DNA from: Paenibacillus sp. JZ16
GTDB lineage: Bacteria; Bacillota; Bacilli; Paenibacillales; Paenibacillaceae
Direction: 5' to 3'
Length of the DNA: 64,000 bases
NCBI RefSeq assembly: GCF_015326965.1
Contig: NZ_CP017659.1
Location: forward strand, 7,019,001 to 7,083,000
In this document: positions 9,143 to 17,944 of the stretch, piece by piece
Layout of the letters: every line of letters starts with the position of its first letter
Numbering within the stretch: the first letter of the stretch is position 1
Notes under the pieces: generated by a model
Seen by the model: the letters and a program-made list of their open reading frames with translations, nothing else
Database searches by the model: none
What the model was told of the DNA's origin: nothing
Program-made: the position numbers and the translations under genes

Positions 9143-9184
9143 GAGAGGGGCCCTTTAATATTCGCGGGTTCCTCTCTTATTTTC
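9143..9184 (+). terminator. Terminator after the ypmB-like gene
   Basis: AGAGAGG (9143-9149) pairs with CCTCTCT (9171-9177), followed by TATTTTC. It lies 10 bases after the stop codon; the loop is long (21 bases). Confidence 0.5.
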
Positions 9185-9251
9185 TCTATAATTGTAAGCG
9201 TATTCAGAAATAATATGGAAAAACTGTTCTAAATATTTTCACAGACATGCA

Positions 9252-9279
9252 TGAAAAAGTATATAAGATGTGATATACT
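9252..9279 (+). promoter_or_regulatory. Candidate promoter for the 9397-11425 gene pair
   Basis: TGAAAA (9252-9257) and TATACT (9274-9279) are 16 bases apart. The -35 box is also the right arm of an inverted repeat TTTTCA-N10-TGAAAA (9236-9257), so a repressor could bind over it. The 118 bases between -10 and the start codon are AT-rich and hold no gene. Confidence 0.4.
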
Positions 9280-9396
9280 CATACTTGTACAAAATGAGCA
9301 TATAAACTACATGCATCCCTATATATCGTTGTTATATGTATTATTGTATTGCAACATGATAGACAAAATTTCATACAGAAATGAAGGAGGAACTTC

Positions 9397-9930
9397 ATGA
9401 AACTACGCATTGTACCTATCGTGCTGACTGTCGTGATCTCAGCATCGGTTCTCTTTGGCGGATGGTTTCTGTATCGGCAGATGGCTTTGCAAAATCCGCT
9501 GGCCAATGTTGTGTCACAATATGACGGCGTGAAGGATTCACATATAGATATTAAACAGAATACCGTTACTTTGAATCTTGATTTGGCTCCGGATACAAAT
9601 TTGCAAGGCTTGGTCCAGCATATTAAGAAGGAAGGCAAGTCTGTGATTGGCAATCGGGAATTGAAAATCCAGGTGGAGGATCATTCCTCGGAAGCACTGG
9701 ATCAATGGTGGGAGAAGGCGATGCTGTCAGTCGCTGAAGCGATGGATAATAAGCAGTATACCGATATTCAATCATCGCTCGAGCAGCTTGCTGCCCAGTC
9801 TCCGAATCTGAAAGCAAAAGCAACGATTGATGACACCAACGTCTATGTCAGCTTGTCAGACGGCAAGTCTGGTAAATTTATAATCTTGCCGCGTCAGTCT
9901 GGCAACATGGAGGTGTGGAATCATGCCTAA
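9397..9930 (+). CDS. Membrane-anchored protein of unknown function, partner of the FtsH-like gene
   Basis: I do not recognise a family. The 177 residues begin with an N-terminal membrane anchor (VPIVLTVVISASVLFGGWFLY, about residues 6-26) and continue as a soluble, probably extracytoplasmic alpha/beta domain: two short beta-rich stretches (SHIDIKQNTVTLNLDL and KATIDDTNVYVSLSDG) around a helical middle. The start has a strong AAGGAGGAAC site eight bases upstream. The stop lies eight bases inside the next gene, so both are translated together. A role as accessory or substitute extracytoplasmic domain of that protease is plausible but inferred only from this arrangement. Confidence 0.75.
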   Translation: MKLRIVPIVLTVVISASVLFGGWFLYRQMALQNPLANVVSQYDGVKDSHIDIKQNTVTLNLDLAPDTNLQGLVQHIKKEGKSVIGNRELKIQVEDHSSEALDQWWEKAMLSVAEAMDNKQYTDIQSSLEQLAAQSPNLKAKATIDDTNVYVSLSDGKSGKFIILPRQSGNMEVWNHA

Positions 9931-11425
9931 ATTAGCTAAAGAAATCATGTTAGGCTTTATTCCGGTTTTGCTGGTATTCCTTGTGTTTGTCGGCGTGAAC
10001 ATCGTGCCCCTGCTCATCGCTGCAGCACTTGTAGGCGGCTTGTTGTTTATCGCGAAGATGAAGGGCGGCATCGCAGTAGGCGCAGCGAATGAGCGGAAGC
10101 GGAAAAAGAGCGGACCTGCCAAGCTGACGTTCGAAGAAATCGGCGGGCAGGATAATGCGAAGCAAGAGCTGCGTGAAGCACTGGATTTTCTGATTCGTCA
10201 TGAAGACATTAAGAAATTCGGGATTCGTCCATTGAAGGGCATTCTTCTCACCGGGCCTCCGGGAACAGGGAAAACGTTGATGGCTAAAGCCGCTGCCCAT
10301 TACACCGATTCGATCTTTGTCGCTGCATCCGGCAGTGAATTTGTTGAGATGTATGTCGGTGTTGGTGCAGGGCGCATCCGGGATTTGTTCAAGGATGCCC
10401 GTAACCGTGCGGCAAAGGAAAACAAGCAAAACGCCATTATCTTCATCGATGAGATCGATGTCATTGGCGGTAAACGCGAAGGCGGCCAGCAGCGCGAGTA
10501 CGACCAGACGCTGAATCAGCTGCTAACCGAGATGGATGGCATCTATTCGCAGGATACTCCTCGTATTCTGGTAATTGCCGCGACAAACCGGAAAGAAATG
10601 CTGGATAGCGCACTGCTGCGTCCAGGGCGTTTCGACCGTCACATTCAGGTCGATCTGCCGGATAAGAAGGGACGCACTCATATTTTGAATCTGCATGCGG
10701 GCAATAAGCCGCTGCATGAAGATGTCGACTTGGAGAAAATCGCCGAAGAAGCATACGGCTTCTCGGGCGCACAACTCGAGAGCGTCATGAATGAAGCGGC
10801 CATTTACACGATGCGCGAGAATGAACAGTTTATCCATCAGCGTCATTTGTCCATGGCGATTGACAAGGTAATGATGGGTGAGCGTTCCGACCGTGAATCG
10901 AATTTGGAAGAGAAGAAGCGCGTTGCCATACATGAATTGGGACATGCTATTATGGCAGAGCTTGTGCGTCCCGGCAGTGTGAAGCAAGTTGCACTCAGCC
11001 CGCGTGGTAAAGCGCTAGGTTATGTTCGTCATAATCCGCAGGAGGAACAATATCTATACACGAAAACCTTCCTGGAAGAGCAAATTATGATTGCGCTTGG
11101 CGGTGCGGCCGCCGAAGAGATCTTTTACGGAGGCCGAAGCACAGGCTCAAGCAATGACTTTGAGCAATCGCTGAACATCGTGGAGACGATGATGAAGTCA
11201 GGTTTGACGTCGCTGGGCATTGTTAACATGAACATGGTAACAACTGAAGAGTTAATGAAAGAGAATAATGTGATTTTGGAAGAGTTAATGAACCGCACCA
11301 AGAATCTCTTGGAACAGAAACGGCCAATATTCGACAATTCACTTGATATCCTGTTGAAGGAAGAAATTCTCTCGGGGGAACAATTTCGTTGTCAATTTCG
11401 TGAAAACGCGCTTTTACCAGCATAA
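9923..11425 (+). CDS. FtsH-like membrane AAA+ zinc metalloprotease lacking the extracytoplasmic domain
   Basis: The 500-residue protein has all catalytic parts of FtsH: pore loop FVEMYVGVGAG, Walker A GPPGTGKT near residue 110, Walker B IIFIDEIDVIGG, second region of homology ATNRKEMLDSALLRPGRFDRH, zinc motif HELGH near residue 338, and the third-ligand segment SSNDF. Bacillus FtsH is about 637 residues with a 70-80 residue domain between its two membrane helices. Here the two hydrophobic segments (about residues 8-26 and 28-44) are separated by only a residue or two, and the C-terminal tail is also shorter. It overlaps the preceding membrane-anchored gene by eight bases. It is likely a second, specialised FtsH, not the housekeeping one. 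Confidence 0.85.
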   Translation: MPKLAKEIMLGFIPVLLVFLVFVGVNIVPLLIAAALVGGLLFIAKMKGGIAVGAANERKRKKSGPAKLTFEEIGGQDNAKQELREALDFLIRHEDIKKFGIRPLKGILLTGPPGTGKTLMAKAAAHYTDSIFVAASGSEFVEMYVGVGAGRIRDLFKDARNRAAKENKQNAIIFIDEIDVIGGKREGGQQREYDQTLNQLLTEMDGIYSQDTPRILVIAATNRKEMLDSALLRPGRFDRHIQVDLPDKKGRTHILNLHAGNKPLHEDVDLEKIAEEAYGFSGAQLESVMNEAAIYTMRENEQFIHQRHLSMAIDKVMMGERSDRESNLEEKKRVAIHELGHAIMAELVRPGSVKQVALSPRGKALGYVRHNPQEEQYLYTKTFLEEQIMIALGGAAAEEIFYGGRSTGSSNDFEQSLNIVETMMKSGLTSLGIVNMNMVTTEELMKENNVILEELMNRTKNLLEQKRPIFDNSLDILLKEEILSGEQFRCQFRENALLPA

Positions 11426-11450
11426 ATTGTTATGCTGGTTATTTTTTTTT
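11416..11450 (+). terminator. Strong terminator overlapping the stop codon of the FtsH-like gene
   Basis: ACCAGCATAA (11416-11425) pairs perfectly with TTATGCTGGT (11430-11439) across a four-base loop, followed by TATTTTTTTTT. The last codons and the TAA of the protease gene form the left arm. Confidence 0.9.
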
Positions 11451-11559
11451 ACTTTTTTGTCGTGCTAAGATATTATTATACTTTGTGCTCTGAAAATGTA
11501 TTTTTCGACAAATGGGGTACAATAAAGTATAGAGATAAGGAAAGGGTGGAGTAGAAACC

Positions 11560-12432
11560 ATGTACTTCAAAAAAATCGGCGTCGTAGGCGGCGGGACTAT
11601 GGGGCAGGGCATTGCGGAGATGCTGGCAGCCAAAGGTCTTGACGTACTGCTCGTAGAGAAAACTCCAGAGAAACTGGACTATTCATACCGAATGATCGAG
11701 ACCAGTCTAGATAAACAATTGGAGAAGTGGGGGATTACCCAGGCAGAGAAGAAATTGATACTGAACCGGATTCAAAAAGTAACTCATTTTGCCGAGCTTA
11801 GCACCTGCGATATGGTGATTGAGACCATTATAGAGGACTTGGAAGCGAAGAAAGAGGTCTTTACACAGCTTGATCAAGTATGTCCGAGCCATGTGATATT
11901 AGCAAGTAATACATCCACGCTTAGTTTGACGGAGCTCGCCAGCTCCACCAAATATCCTGAGCGTGTTATTGGCATGCACTTCATTCATCCTGTTTCCAAG
12001 GTAGACCTTGTTGAAATCATCCGCGGTCTGAAAACTTCCGATCATACGTTTACGGAAACGAAGCGCTTTGTTGAAGAAGTTTCGGATAAAAAAGGCATCA
12101 TGGTATATGAGTCTCCAGGTTTCGTTACAACCCGCATGATTACCCTCATGATCAATGAAGCGATGCACTTGCTGCAAGAGGGCGTGGCTTCGGCGGAGGA
12201 TATCGATGACGCAATGAGAATCGGATATAACTTCCAGCATGGACCGCTTGAGATGGCCGACCGTTTCGGTTTGGATTCCATTCTCGCTGCGCTGGAGCGC
12301 ATGTTCCGCGAGTACGGCGAACTGAAATACCGTCCATCGATTGTCTTGAAGAAACTGGTCCGCGCAGGGCAACTGGGCGTTAAAACCGGAGAAGGCTTTT
12401 TCAAGTACGATAAGGATGGTGACCGGGTATGA
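11560..12432 (+). CDS. 3-hydroxyacyl-CoA (3-hydroxybutyryl-CoA) dehydrogenase
   Basis: The 290-residue NAD-dependent enzyme interconverts 3-hydroxyacyl-CoA and 3-oxoacyl-CoA. It has the Rossmann motif GVVGGGTMGQGIAEM at residues 7-21, catalytic His in GMHFIHPVSKVDLVE, the NTSTLS segment, and the C-terminal helical domain with GVKTGEGFF. The length matches Hbd/MmgB-type single-domain enzymes. The start follows AAAGGGTGGAG. It overlaps ackA by four bases, so both are made together, an uncommon pairing that might suggest a fermentative or acetyl-CoA overflow role. Confidence 0.88.
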   Translation: MYFKKIGVVGGGTMGQGIAEMLAAKGLDVLLVEKTPEKLDYSYRMIETSLDKQLEKWGITQAEKKLILNRIQKVTHFAELSTCDMVIETIIEDLEAKKEVFTQLDQVCPSHVILASNTSTLSLTELASSTKYPERVIGMHFIHPVSKVDLVEIIRGLKTSDHTFTETKRFVEEVSDKKGIMVYESPGFVTTRMITLMINEAMHLLQEGVASAEDIDDAMRIGYNFQHGPLEMADRFGLDSILAALERMFREYGELKYRPSIVLKKLVRAGQLGVKTGEGFFKYDKDGDRV

Positions 12433-13637
12433 ATATTCTCGTAATTAATGCAGGTAGTTCTTCACTGAAGTATCAACTGTACAACATGACGGATGAATCC
12501 GTGCTGGCAAAGGGCTTGGTCGAACGGATCGGCATGGATTCCTCGATTCTGACGCATAAGCCGACGGGAAAACAGGATGTAACCGAAGTCAGCGAAATTC
12601 TGGAGCATACCACGGCCATCCGCAAAGTGCTGGGCATGCTCACGAACGAGGAGCACGGCGTGATCGATTCCATCGACAGCATTCAGGCCGTTGGACACCG
12701 CGTCGTGCACGGCGGGGAGTCTTTTAAAGAATCCGCGCTCGTTGACAGTGACGCCAAAGCGGAAATCCGCCGCTTGTTCGATTTGGCTCCGCTTCACAAT
12801 CCTGCATCGATGATGGGGATTAAGGCAGCAGAAACCAATATGCCGGGCGTCCCGCAGGTCGTTGTATTTGATACGGCGTTCCATCAGACGATGCCGGAGA
12901 AATCATACCTGTACGCTATTCCGAGAGTACTTTATAATAAATATAAAGTACGTCGTTACGGTGCGCACGGCACGTCCCACGCCTATGTCAGCCAGGCAGC
13001 GGCAGAATTTCTGAACCGGCCGCTGGAGGATCTGAAGATCATAACCTGCCATATCGGTAACGGTGCTTCCCTGACAGCAGTAAAAGGCGGGAAATCCATC
13101 GATACCTCCATGGGGATGACCCCGCTGGAAGGGCTCATGATGGGTACGCGCAGCGGTGATTTGGACCCTGCAATCGTACCGTTTGTCATGAATAAGGAAG
13201 AGCTGACCGTCAATGAAGTGAACTCCATGCTGAACAAGCACAGCGGCTTGCTGGCGATTTCCGGAATCAGCAGTGATATGCGTGAGATTACGGAAGGCAT
13301 GGAAAAAGGCGATCCGAACTCCACATTGGCCTTTGAAATGTATGAGTATCGCCTTCGTAAATACATCGGATCTTACGCTGCCGTCATGAATGGCGTGGAT
13401 GTCATCGTATTTACTGCGGGCGTCGGCGAGAATTCGGTCGTTCTTCGTCAAAGAGTGCTTGAGCAGCTTACCTATCTCGGAGTAGAATTGGATGAGGAGC
13501 TGAACAGCATTCGTTCCGGCGAGCCGCGCCGTATTTCTGCGGCAAATTCGAAGGTCGAGGTACTAGTGATCCCTACCAACGAAGAACTGGTTATTGCTCG
13601 GGATACGCATCGTATCGTACAAGCTTCCAACCGTTAA
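12429..13637 (+). CDS. ackA: Acetate kinase
   Basis: AckA interconverts acetyl phosphate + ADP and acetate + ATP. The 402-residue product begins with the ASKHA phosphate loop NAGSSSLKYQL and contains GHRVVHGGE, VVFDTAFHQTMP (catalytic Asp), RYGAHGTSH, CHIGNGAS and FTAGVGENS, all diagnostic. It starts inside the stop of the preceding dehydrogenase gene. No pta gene is in the window. Confidence 0.97.
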   Translation: MNILVINAGSSSLKYQLYNMTDESVLAKGLVERIGMDSSILTHKPTGKQDVTEVSEILEHTTAIRKVLGMLTNEEHGVIDSIDSIQAVGHRVVHGGESFKESALVDSDAKAEIRRLFDLAPLHNPASMMGIKAAETNMPGVPQVVVFDTAFHQTMPEKSYLYAIPRVLYNKYKVRRYGAHGTSHAYVSQAAAEFLNRPLEDLKIITCHIGNGASLTAVKGGKSIDTSMGMTPLEGLMMGTRSGDLDPAIVPFVMNKEELTVNEVNSMLNKHSGLLAISGISSDMREITEGMEKGDPNSTLAFEMYEYRLRKYIGSYAAVMNGVDVIVFTAGVGENSVVLRQRVLEQLTYLGVELDEELNSIRSGEPRRISAANSKVEVLVIPTNEELVIARDTHRIVQASNR

Positions 13638-13667
13638 ATAGTAGTGATATAAGGGAGAGATTTAAGC

Positions 13668-14963
13668 ATGGCCACCAAAAGTGTGATTCGTAACGTCAAC
13701 CAGCATGTCGGCGAGACCGTCACGATCGGCGCCTGGATCAACAACAAGCGTTCCAGCGGCAAGATCCAATTCCTGCAGCTTCGCGATGGATCCGGATATA
13801 TCCAGGGTGTTGTTGTGAAGAGCGAAGTATCCGAACAAGTATGGGATGACGCGAAAAGCCTGACACAGGAAAGCTCGTTGTACGTGACGGGTGTTATACG
13901 TGAAGAGCCGCGGAGCCAATCGGGTTACGAGATGACGGTTACCGGCATTGAAATCATACATCTTACGGAAAACTATCCGATTACGCCTAAAGAGCATGGC
14001 GTCGATTACTTAATGGACCATCGTCATCTGTGGCTTCGTACCCAGAAACAACGTGCGATCATGGTAATCCGTGCTGAAATTATCCGCGCGGTTCAAGATT
14101 ACTTTGATTCCAACGGATTTACGCTGGTGGATCCGCCGATTTTGACCCCAACTTCCGCGGAGGGTACAACGAATCTGTTCCACACGAAGTATTTTGATGA
14201 AGATGCTTATTTGACCCAGAGTGGGCAGTTATACATGGAGGCTGCCGCTATGGCGCTCGGTAAGGTATACTCCTTCGGTCCGACGTTCCGTGCCGAGAAG
14301 TCCAAAACTCGCCGTCACCTGATCGAGTTCTGGATGATTGAGCCTGAGATGGCCTTCACGGACCATGAGGAGAGCCTTCAGGTACAGGAGCAGTTCATTA
14401 GTCATGTGGTGCAGTCCGTGGTTAAAAACTGCCGCCAGGAGCTTGAAACGATCGGTCGTGATATTTCGAAGCTGGAGGCGATCCAGGCACCATTCCCGCG
14501 GATCACGTACGATGAGGCCATTGAATTCCTGCATACGCAAGATTTTGATATTCCTTGGGGTGAGGATTTTGGCGCGCCTCATGAAACGGCCATTGCCGAG
14601 AAGTATGACAAGCCGGTCTTTATTACCCATTACCCGGCGGGAATCAAGGCTTTCTACATGAAGCCGGATCCGAATCGTCCGGAAGTCGTTCTGTGTGCGG
14701 ATATGATCGCTCCGGAAGGTTATGGCGAGATTATTGGCGGATCGCAGCGGATCGACGATCCGCAGCTGCTTGAAGAGCGCTTCAAGGAGCATGATCTGTC
14801 GATGGAAACCTATCAATGGTATATGGATTTGCGTAAATACGGCACCGTTCCTCATTCCGGCTTCGGTCTAGGTCTTGAGCGTACCGTTGCCTGGATTTGC
14901 GGTTTGGACCATGTGCGTGAAACGATTCCGTTCCCACGTACTCTGTACCGGTTGTACCCGTAA
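13668..14963 (+). CDS. asnS: Asparaginyl-tRNA synthetase
   Basis: This class II synthetase charges tRNA-Asn. The 431 residues (Bacillus AsnS has 430) contain an N-terminal OB-fold anticodon-binding domain ([24 protein letters not shown] style) and the catalytic domain with motif 2 [21 protein letters not shown] and motif 3 [16 protein letters not shown]. No T-box precedes it. It follows ackA by 30 bases and precedes dnaD, the conserved Bacillales order. Confidence 0.96.
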   Translation: MATKSVIRNVNQHVGETVTIGAWINNKRSSGKIQFLQLRDGSGYIQGVVVKSEVSEQVWDDAKSLTQESSLYVTGVIREEPRSQSGYEMTVTGIEIIHLTENYPITPKEHGVDYLMDHRHLWLRTQKQRAIMVIRAEIIRAVQDYFDSNGFTLVDPPILTPTSAEGTTNLFHTKYFDEDAYLTQSGQLYMEAAAMALGKVYSFGPTFRAEKSKTRRHLIEFWMIEPEMAFTDHEESLQVQEQFISHVVQSVVKNCRQELETIGRDISKLEAIQAPFPRITYDEAIEFLHTQDFDIPWGEDFGAPHETAIAEKYDKPVFITHYPAGIKAFYMKPDPNRPEVVLCADMIAPEGYGEIIGGSQRIDDPQLLEERFKEHDLSMETYQWYMDLRKYGTVPHSGFGLGLERTVAWICGLDHVRETIPFPRTLYRLYP

Positions 14964-14981
14964 GCCGTGAGAGGTGAGTCT

Positions 14982-15731
14982 ATGGACCACGACGGTAACG
15001 TGGACACAGGCGTGAATGGGTGGACGGCCGGCGCCGCTGCCGGCATGAGTCAAGGAATGGCGATCATTCCTTATGCCTTGCTCAAGCATTACCGGTCACT
15101 TGGTTTAAGCGACCGTGAAGCCATGCTGGTCATTCATTTGATTGGTTATCAGCAGGTGGAGTTCAAGGCGTTTCCTTCGCTGGAGGAGCTTGCGGAAGTG
15201 ACGGGGGCTCCCACCGAATTCATCGCTACCAGCTTGCAGCGCTTGATGAAGGTAGGGCTGATCGGGATTGATGAGTATGTGGACGAAACCCAGGGGATTC
15301 ATTACGAGCGCTACAATCTCCACGGATTGTATGAAAAGCTCGCTTCGTGCCTGGCTGAAGAGCACAAAGCAAAGACCCCAGAAGGAACCAAGTTTGCGTC
15401 TCCGCTTTTGAATGCCCGCCCTGCTACCAGCAAATCAGCTGTTTCGGGGGATTCTGTTCCTGAGAAGGAAGAGCGGAATTTGTTCACCATTTTCGAAAAA
15501 GAGTTTGGCCGCCCGCTGTCGCCCATGGAGCTGGAAACGATCTCCGGCTGGGTTGATGCGGATCGCTATCCGGACGAGTTAATCCTATTGGCTCTGAAAG
15601 AAGCGGTATTTGCGGGCAAACTGCATTTCCGCTACATTGACCGGATCCTGCTTGAATGGAGCCGCAACCGGGTGCGTACCGCACAGGATGCCAAAGCCTA
15701 TACGCAGAAATTTAGAAATATCGGAAGATAG
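14982..15731 (+). CDS. dnaD: DNA replication initiation/remodelling protein DnaD
   Basis: DnaD helps load the replicative helicase at oriC and restarting forks. The 249-residue product has the N-terminal winged-helix domain (residues about 25-120, with ALLKHYRSLGLSDREAMLV) and the C-terminal DDBH2 domain (FTIFEKEFGRPLSPMELETI). GAGGTGA at 14971-14977 supports ATG 14982 over the upstream in-frame GTG at 14967. In Bacillus, nth follows dnaD; here nth is about 27 kb further on. Confidence 0.92.
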   Translation: MDHDGNVDTGVNGWTAGAAAGMSQGMAIIPYALLKHYRSLGLSDREAMLVIHLIGYQQVEFKAFPSLEELAEVTGAPTEFIATSLQRLMKVGLIGIDEYVDETQGIHYERYNLHGLYEKLASCLAEEHKAKTPEGTKFASPLLNARPATSKSAVSGDSVPEKEERNLFTIFEKEFGRPLSPMELETISGWVDADRYPDELILLALKEAVFAGKLHFRYIDRILLEWSRNRVRTAQDAKAYTQKFRNIGR

Positions 15732-15737
15732 ATCAGA

Positions 15738-15765
15738 AGCACGTCCGCTACGGGCGTGCTTTTTT
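15738..15765 (+). terminator. Terminator after dnaD
   Basis: AGCACGTCC/GGGCGTGCT hairpin with a five-base loop, followed by TTTTT, just after the dnaD stop. Confidence 0.85.
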
Positions 15766-15874
15766 GTGTGCATGATCTGTTCTATTCATGCAGTTTAAGT
15801 CCTATGATTAGCAGGAGAACTTCCCGGGATCAACGAATGGATATAGGTGCAGCACGCTAGAAGGGGAGTTGGAG

Positions 15875-16564
15875 ATGAGATACAAGGCCATTATTTTTGA
15901 TCTGGATAACACGTTATTAGACTATAGTCAGAGTGAAAGGATATGCATGCAGCAAGCGCTGGAGCACTACCGGCTGCATGAGGATCTGACGTGGGAGGAA
16001 TTCTGGAGCACGTTCGGACCGATTAATTTTAATTATTGGATGAACCGAATTCAGAACAATCACGATATTAGGCAGGTGCTGGAGCATTCCTTCACGGATA
16101 CCTTCCTAAGGTTGAAGCGGGAGTTCAATCAATTCCGGGAGATATCGGAAACTTACTGGGGGTTGTTTTGCAGTTCCAACCATATGGAGCCTAATGCCGA
16201 CCTTATTTTGGAGCATCTGCATGGTGACTTTGCGCTAGGGGTCATATCCAACGGCATTGGCGAAGCACAGCGTAAACGCCTGACAACAGGAGGATTGTTT
16301 CATTATTTTGACTCCTTCATCATTTCGGATGAGGTGAAGTGCTGGAAGCCAGACCCGCAGATCTTTGAACTCGCATTGCAGGAATTGGCGGTAGGTCCAG
16401 GCGAGGTGTTATACATAGGGGATTCGCTTACGGATGATTATGAAGGAGCAACGAGAGCCGGAATTGATTTTTGTTATTATAATCGCCGGGGTACCCCTTT
16501 AAGTGATCATCATCGTCCTGCTTATGTGATCAGGAATCTCCTGGAGATCAAGGATCTGGCTTAG
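15875..16564 (+). CDS. HAD-family phosphatase (YjjG-like)
   Basis: This 229-residue haloacid dehalogenase-type hydrolase has motif I FDLDNTLLDY (residues 8-17), motif II VISNGIG, motif III Lys in KCWKPDPQIF, and motif IV YIGDSLTDDYEGA. The C1-type cap and the sequence around motif I resemble YjjG/YfnB noncanonical nucleotide phosphatases, but the substrate cannot be deduced. AAGGGGAG at 15861-15868 supports ATG 15875. It is followed 27 bases later by a second, unlike HAD gene. Confidence 0.8.
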   Translation: MRYKAIIFDLDNTLLDYSQSERICMQQALEHYRLHEDLTWEEFWSTFGPINFNYWMNRIQNNHDIRQVLEHSFTDTFLRLKREFNQFREISETYWGLFCSSNHMEPNADLILEHLHGDFALGVISNGIGEAQRKRLTTGGLFHYFDSFIISDEVKCWKPDPQIFELALQELAVGPGEVLYIGDSLTDDYEGATRAGIDFCYYNRRGTPLSDHHRPAYVIRNLLEIKDLA

Positions 16565-16591
16565 GAATCATGCATGGAGGAGGATAATCTA

Positions 16592-17248
16592 ATGAGATAC
16601 AATCATATTTTATTTGATTTGGATGGCACCTTGACTGATCCGCGTGAAGGCATTACGAAAGCCGTAAGTTATGCACTCGGTCAGCATGGGATTATCGTAA
16701 ACGATCTATCCGAGCTGGAATGTTTTATCGGTCCTCCGCTCCAGGCGACCTTTATCGAAAAATATCATTTTAGTGAAGCCGAGGCTTGGGGCGCCGTATT
16801 GAGCTACCGTGAATATTATAAGGACACCGGCCTTTATGAAAATGAGGTGTATGGTGGAATACGTGAGCTATTGGGTTTGCTGTTATCCCAAGGGCGCCGC
16901 TTGTATGTCGCTACCTCCAAACCTACGGTTTTTGCCGAGACAGTCCTTGAGCATTTTCAGCTAACCGCTTATTTTTCCATGGTGTGCGGGAGCGAACTGG
17001 ACGGTTCCCGGTCCGCCAAGACTGAAATCATTCAGCACGTTCTGGATACATGCCGGATTCATACATCGGAAGCCGTTATGATTGGAGACCGGAAGCATGA
17101 TCTGATTGGAGCGCGAAACTGCGGGATACACAGTATTGCTGCAGGGTATGGGTATGGTTCCGAAGAGGAGCTGGCGGCATGCAAGCCCATCTATTATTTT
17201 AAAACCGTGGAGGAAATGCTTCGGTCGTTTGCAAGCTTAGCGGTTTAA
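16592..17248 (+). CDS. HAD-family phosphatase (phosphoglycolate phosphatase-like)
   Basis: The 218-residue HAD hydrolase has motif I FDLDGTLTDPREG, motif II VATSKPT, and motif IV MIGDRKHDLIGA. The cap contains FIGPPLQATF, a block seen in PGP/PpaX-type enzymes. GGAGGAGGA at 16575-16583 fixes the start at ATG 16592. It is probably co-transcribed with the preceding HAD gene; the substrate is unknown. Confidence 0.8.
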   Translation: MRYNHILFDLDGTLTDPREGITKAVSYALGQHGIIVNDLSELECFIGPPLQATFIEKYHFSEAEAWGAVLSYREYYKDTGLYENEVYGGIRELLGLLLSQGRRLYVATSKPTVFAETVLEHFQLTAYFSMVCGSELDGSRSAKTEIIQHVLDTCRIHTSEAVMIGDRKHDLIGARNCGIHSIAAGYGYGSEEELAACKPIYYFKTVEEMLRSFASLAV

Positions 17249-17356
17249 TATCGGCTTATCAGGATGAGACTGAGCCCTTCGATTTTTCGCCTAACATCGG
17301 TTATAATGGTCATAACCAGTCGGAATGTCATAATTTGTGAAGGGAGGGGTAAGATC

Positions 17357-17449
17357 ATGATGGGAAGATTGCAGATGTGCTCTATGCAAAGTCTATATGA
17401 TGAACAACGGCGGTTGTTTGCATGGAGCGATGAGAAAGTTACCGCCTGA
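17357..17449 (+). CDS. Possible 30-residue small protein
   Basis: ATG 17357 follows AGGGAGGGG by seven bases and opens a 30-codon frame ending at TGA 17447-17449 (MMGRLQMCSMQSLYDEQ...). The good ribosome-binding site is the only argument for translation; the peptide is hydrophilic and resembles nothing I know. Confidence 0.3.
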   Translation: MMGRLQMCSMQSLYDEQRRLFAWSDEKVTA

Positions 17450-17530
17450 TTACCTCGTGTAGAGAGGCCGTTTATCTAATGGACTTTGCATCCTTAAAAC
17501 CTTATTTTAATTTTAAGGAGCAGAGCTACC

Positions 17531-17800
17531 ATGAAATATATAAACGCGGATATTATCCTTCCAGAGGAATTGTTGAAGGAAGTACAGAAATATGTACAGG
17601 GCGGGATGGTGTATATCCCGAAACCTGAAGGGTTACGCAAGAAATGGGGAGAAAACTCGGGAAGCCGGGTGTATTTGAAAAAAAGAAACCTGGAGATCCG
17701 GCAGTTGTTTGCGTCGGGCGCTACCATTGACCAGCTTTCTTCTCAATTTTGTTTATCCTGCGATTCCATCAAAAAAATTGTATATACCAAAAACAAGTAA
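17531..17800 (+). CDS. CD3324-family protein with helix-turn-helix tail
   Basis: The 89-residue protein begins MKYINADIILPEELLKEVQ and contains KYVQGGMVYIPKP and WGENSGSR, matching the small CD3324 family often found in Firmicutes. Its C-terminal third (RQLFASGATIDQLSSQFCLS) reads as a helix-turn-helix, so DNA binding is likely. No target is known. AAGGAG lies about 10 bases before the ATG. Confidence 0.7.
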   Translation: MKYINADIILPEELLKEVQKYVQGGMVYIPKPEGLRKKWGENSGSRVYLKKRNLEIRQLFASGATIDQLSSQFCLSCDSIKKIVYTKNK

Positions 17801-17944
17801 TGCAAAGTCACATTGGAACTGATTCTGATGTGGCTTTTTCTTATGTATAAAAGTCATTTTAAACCAACCGTTATATAGGAAGTACAGTTGCTGAGCAATT
17901 ATAATCATTCAAGAACGTTCAAACCATGGAGCAGAGGTGAGTAT

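Noticed and set aside
9236-9257. TTTTCA-N10-TGAAAA as a Rex operator
   Set aside because: Rex sites are TTGTGAA-N4-TTCACAA-like; the arms and spacing here do not fit.
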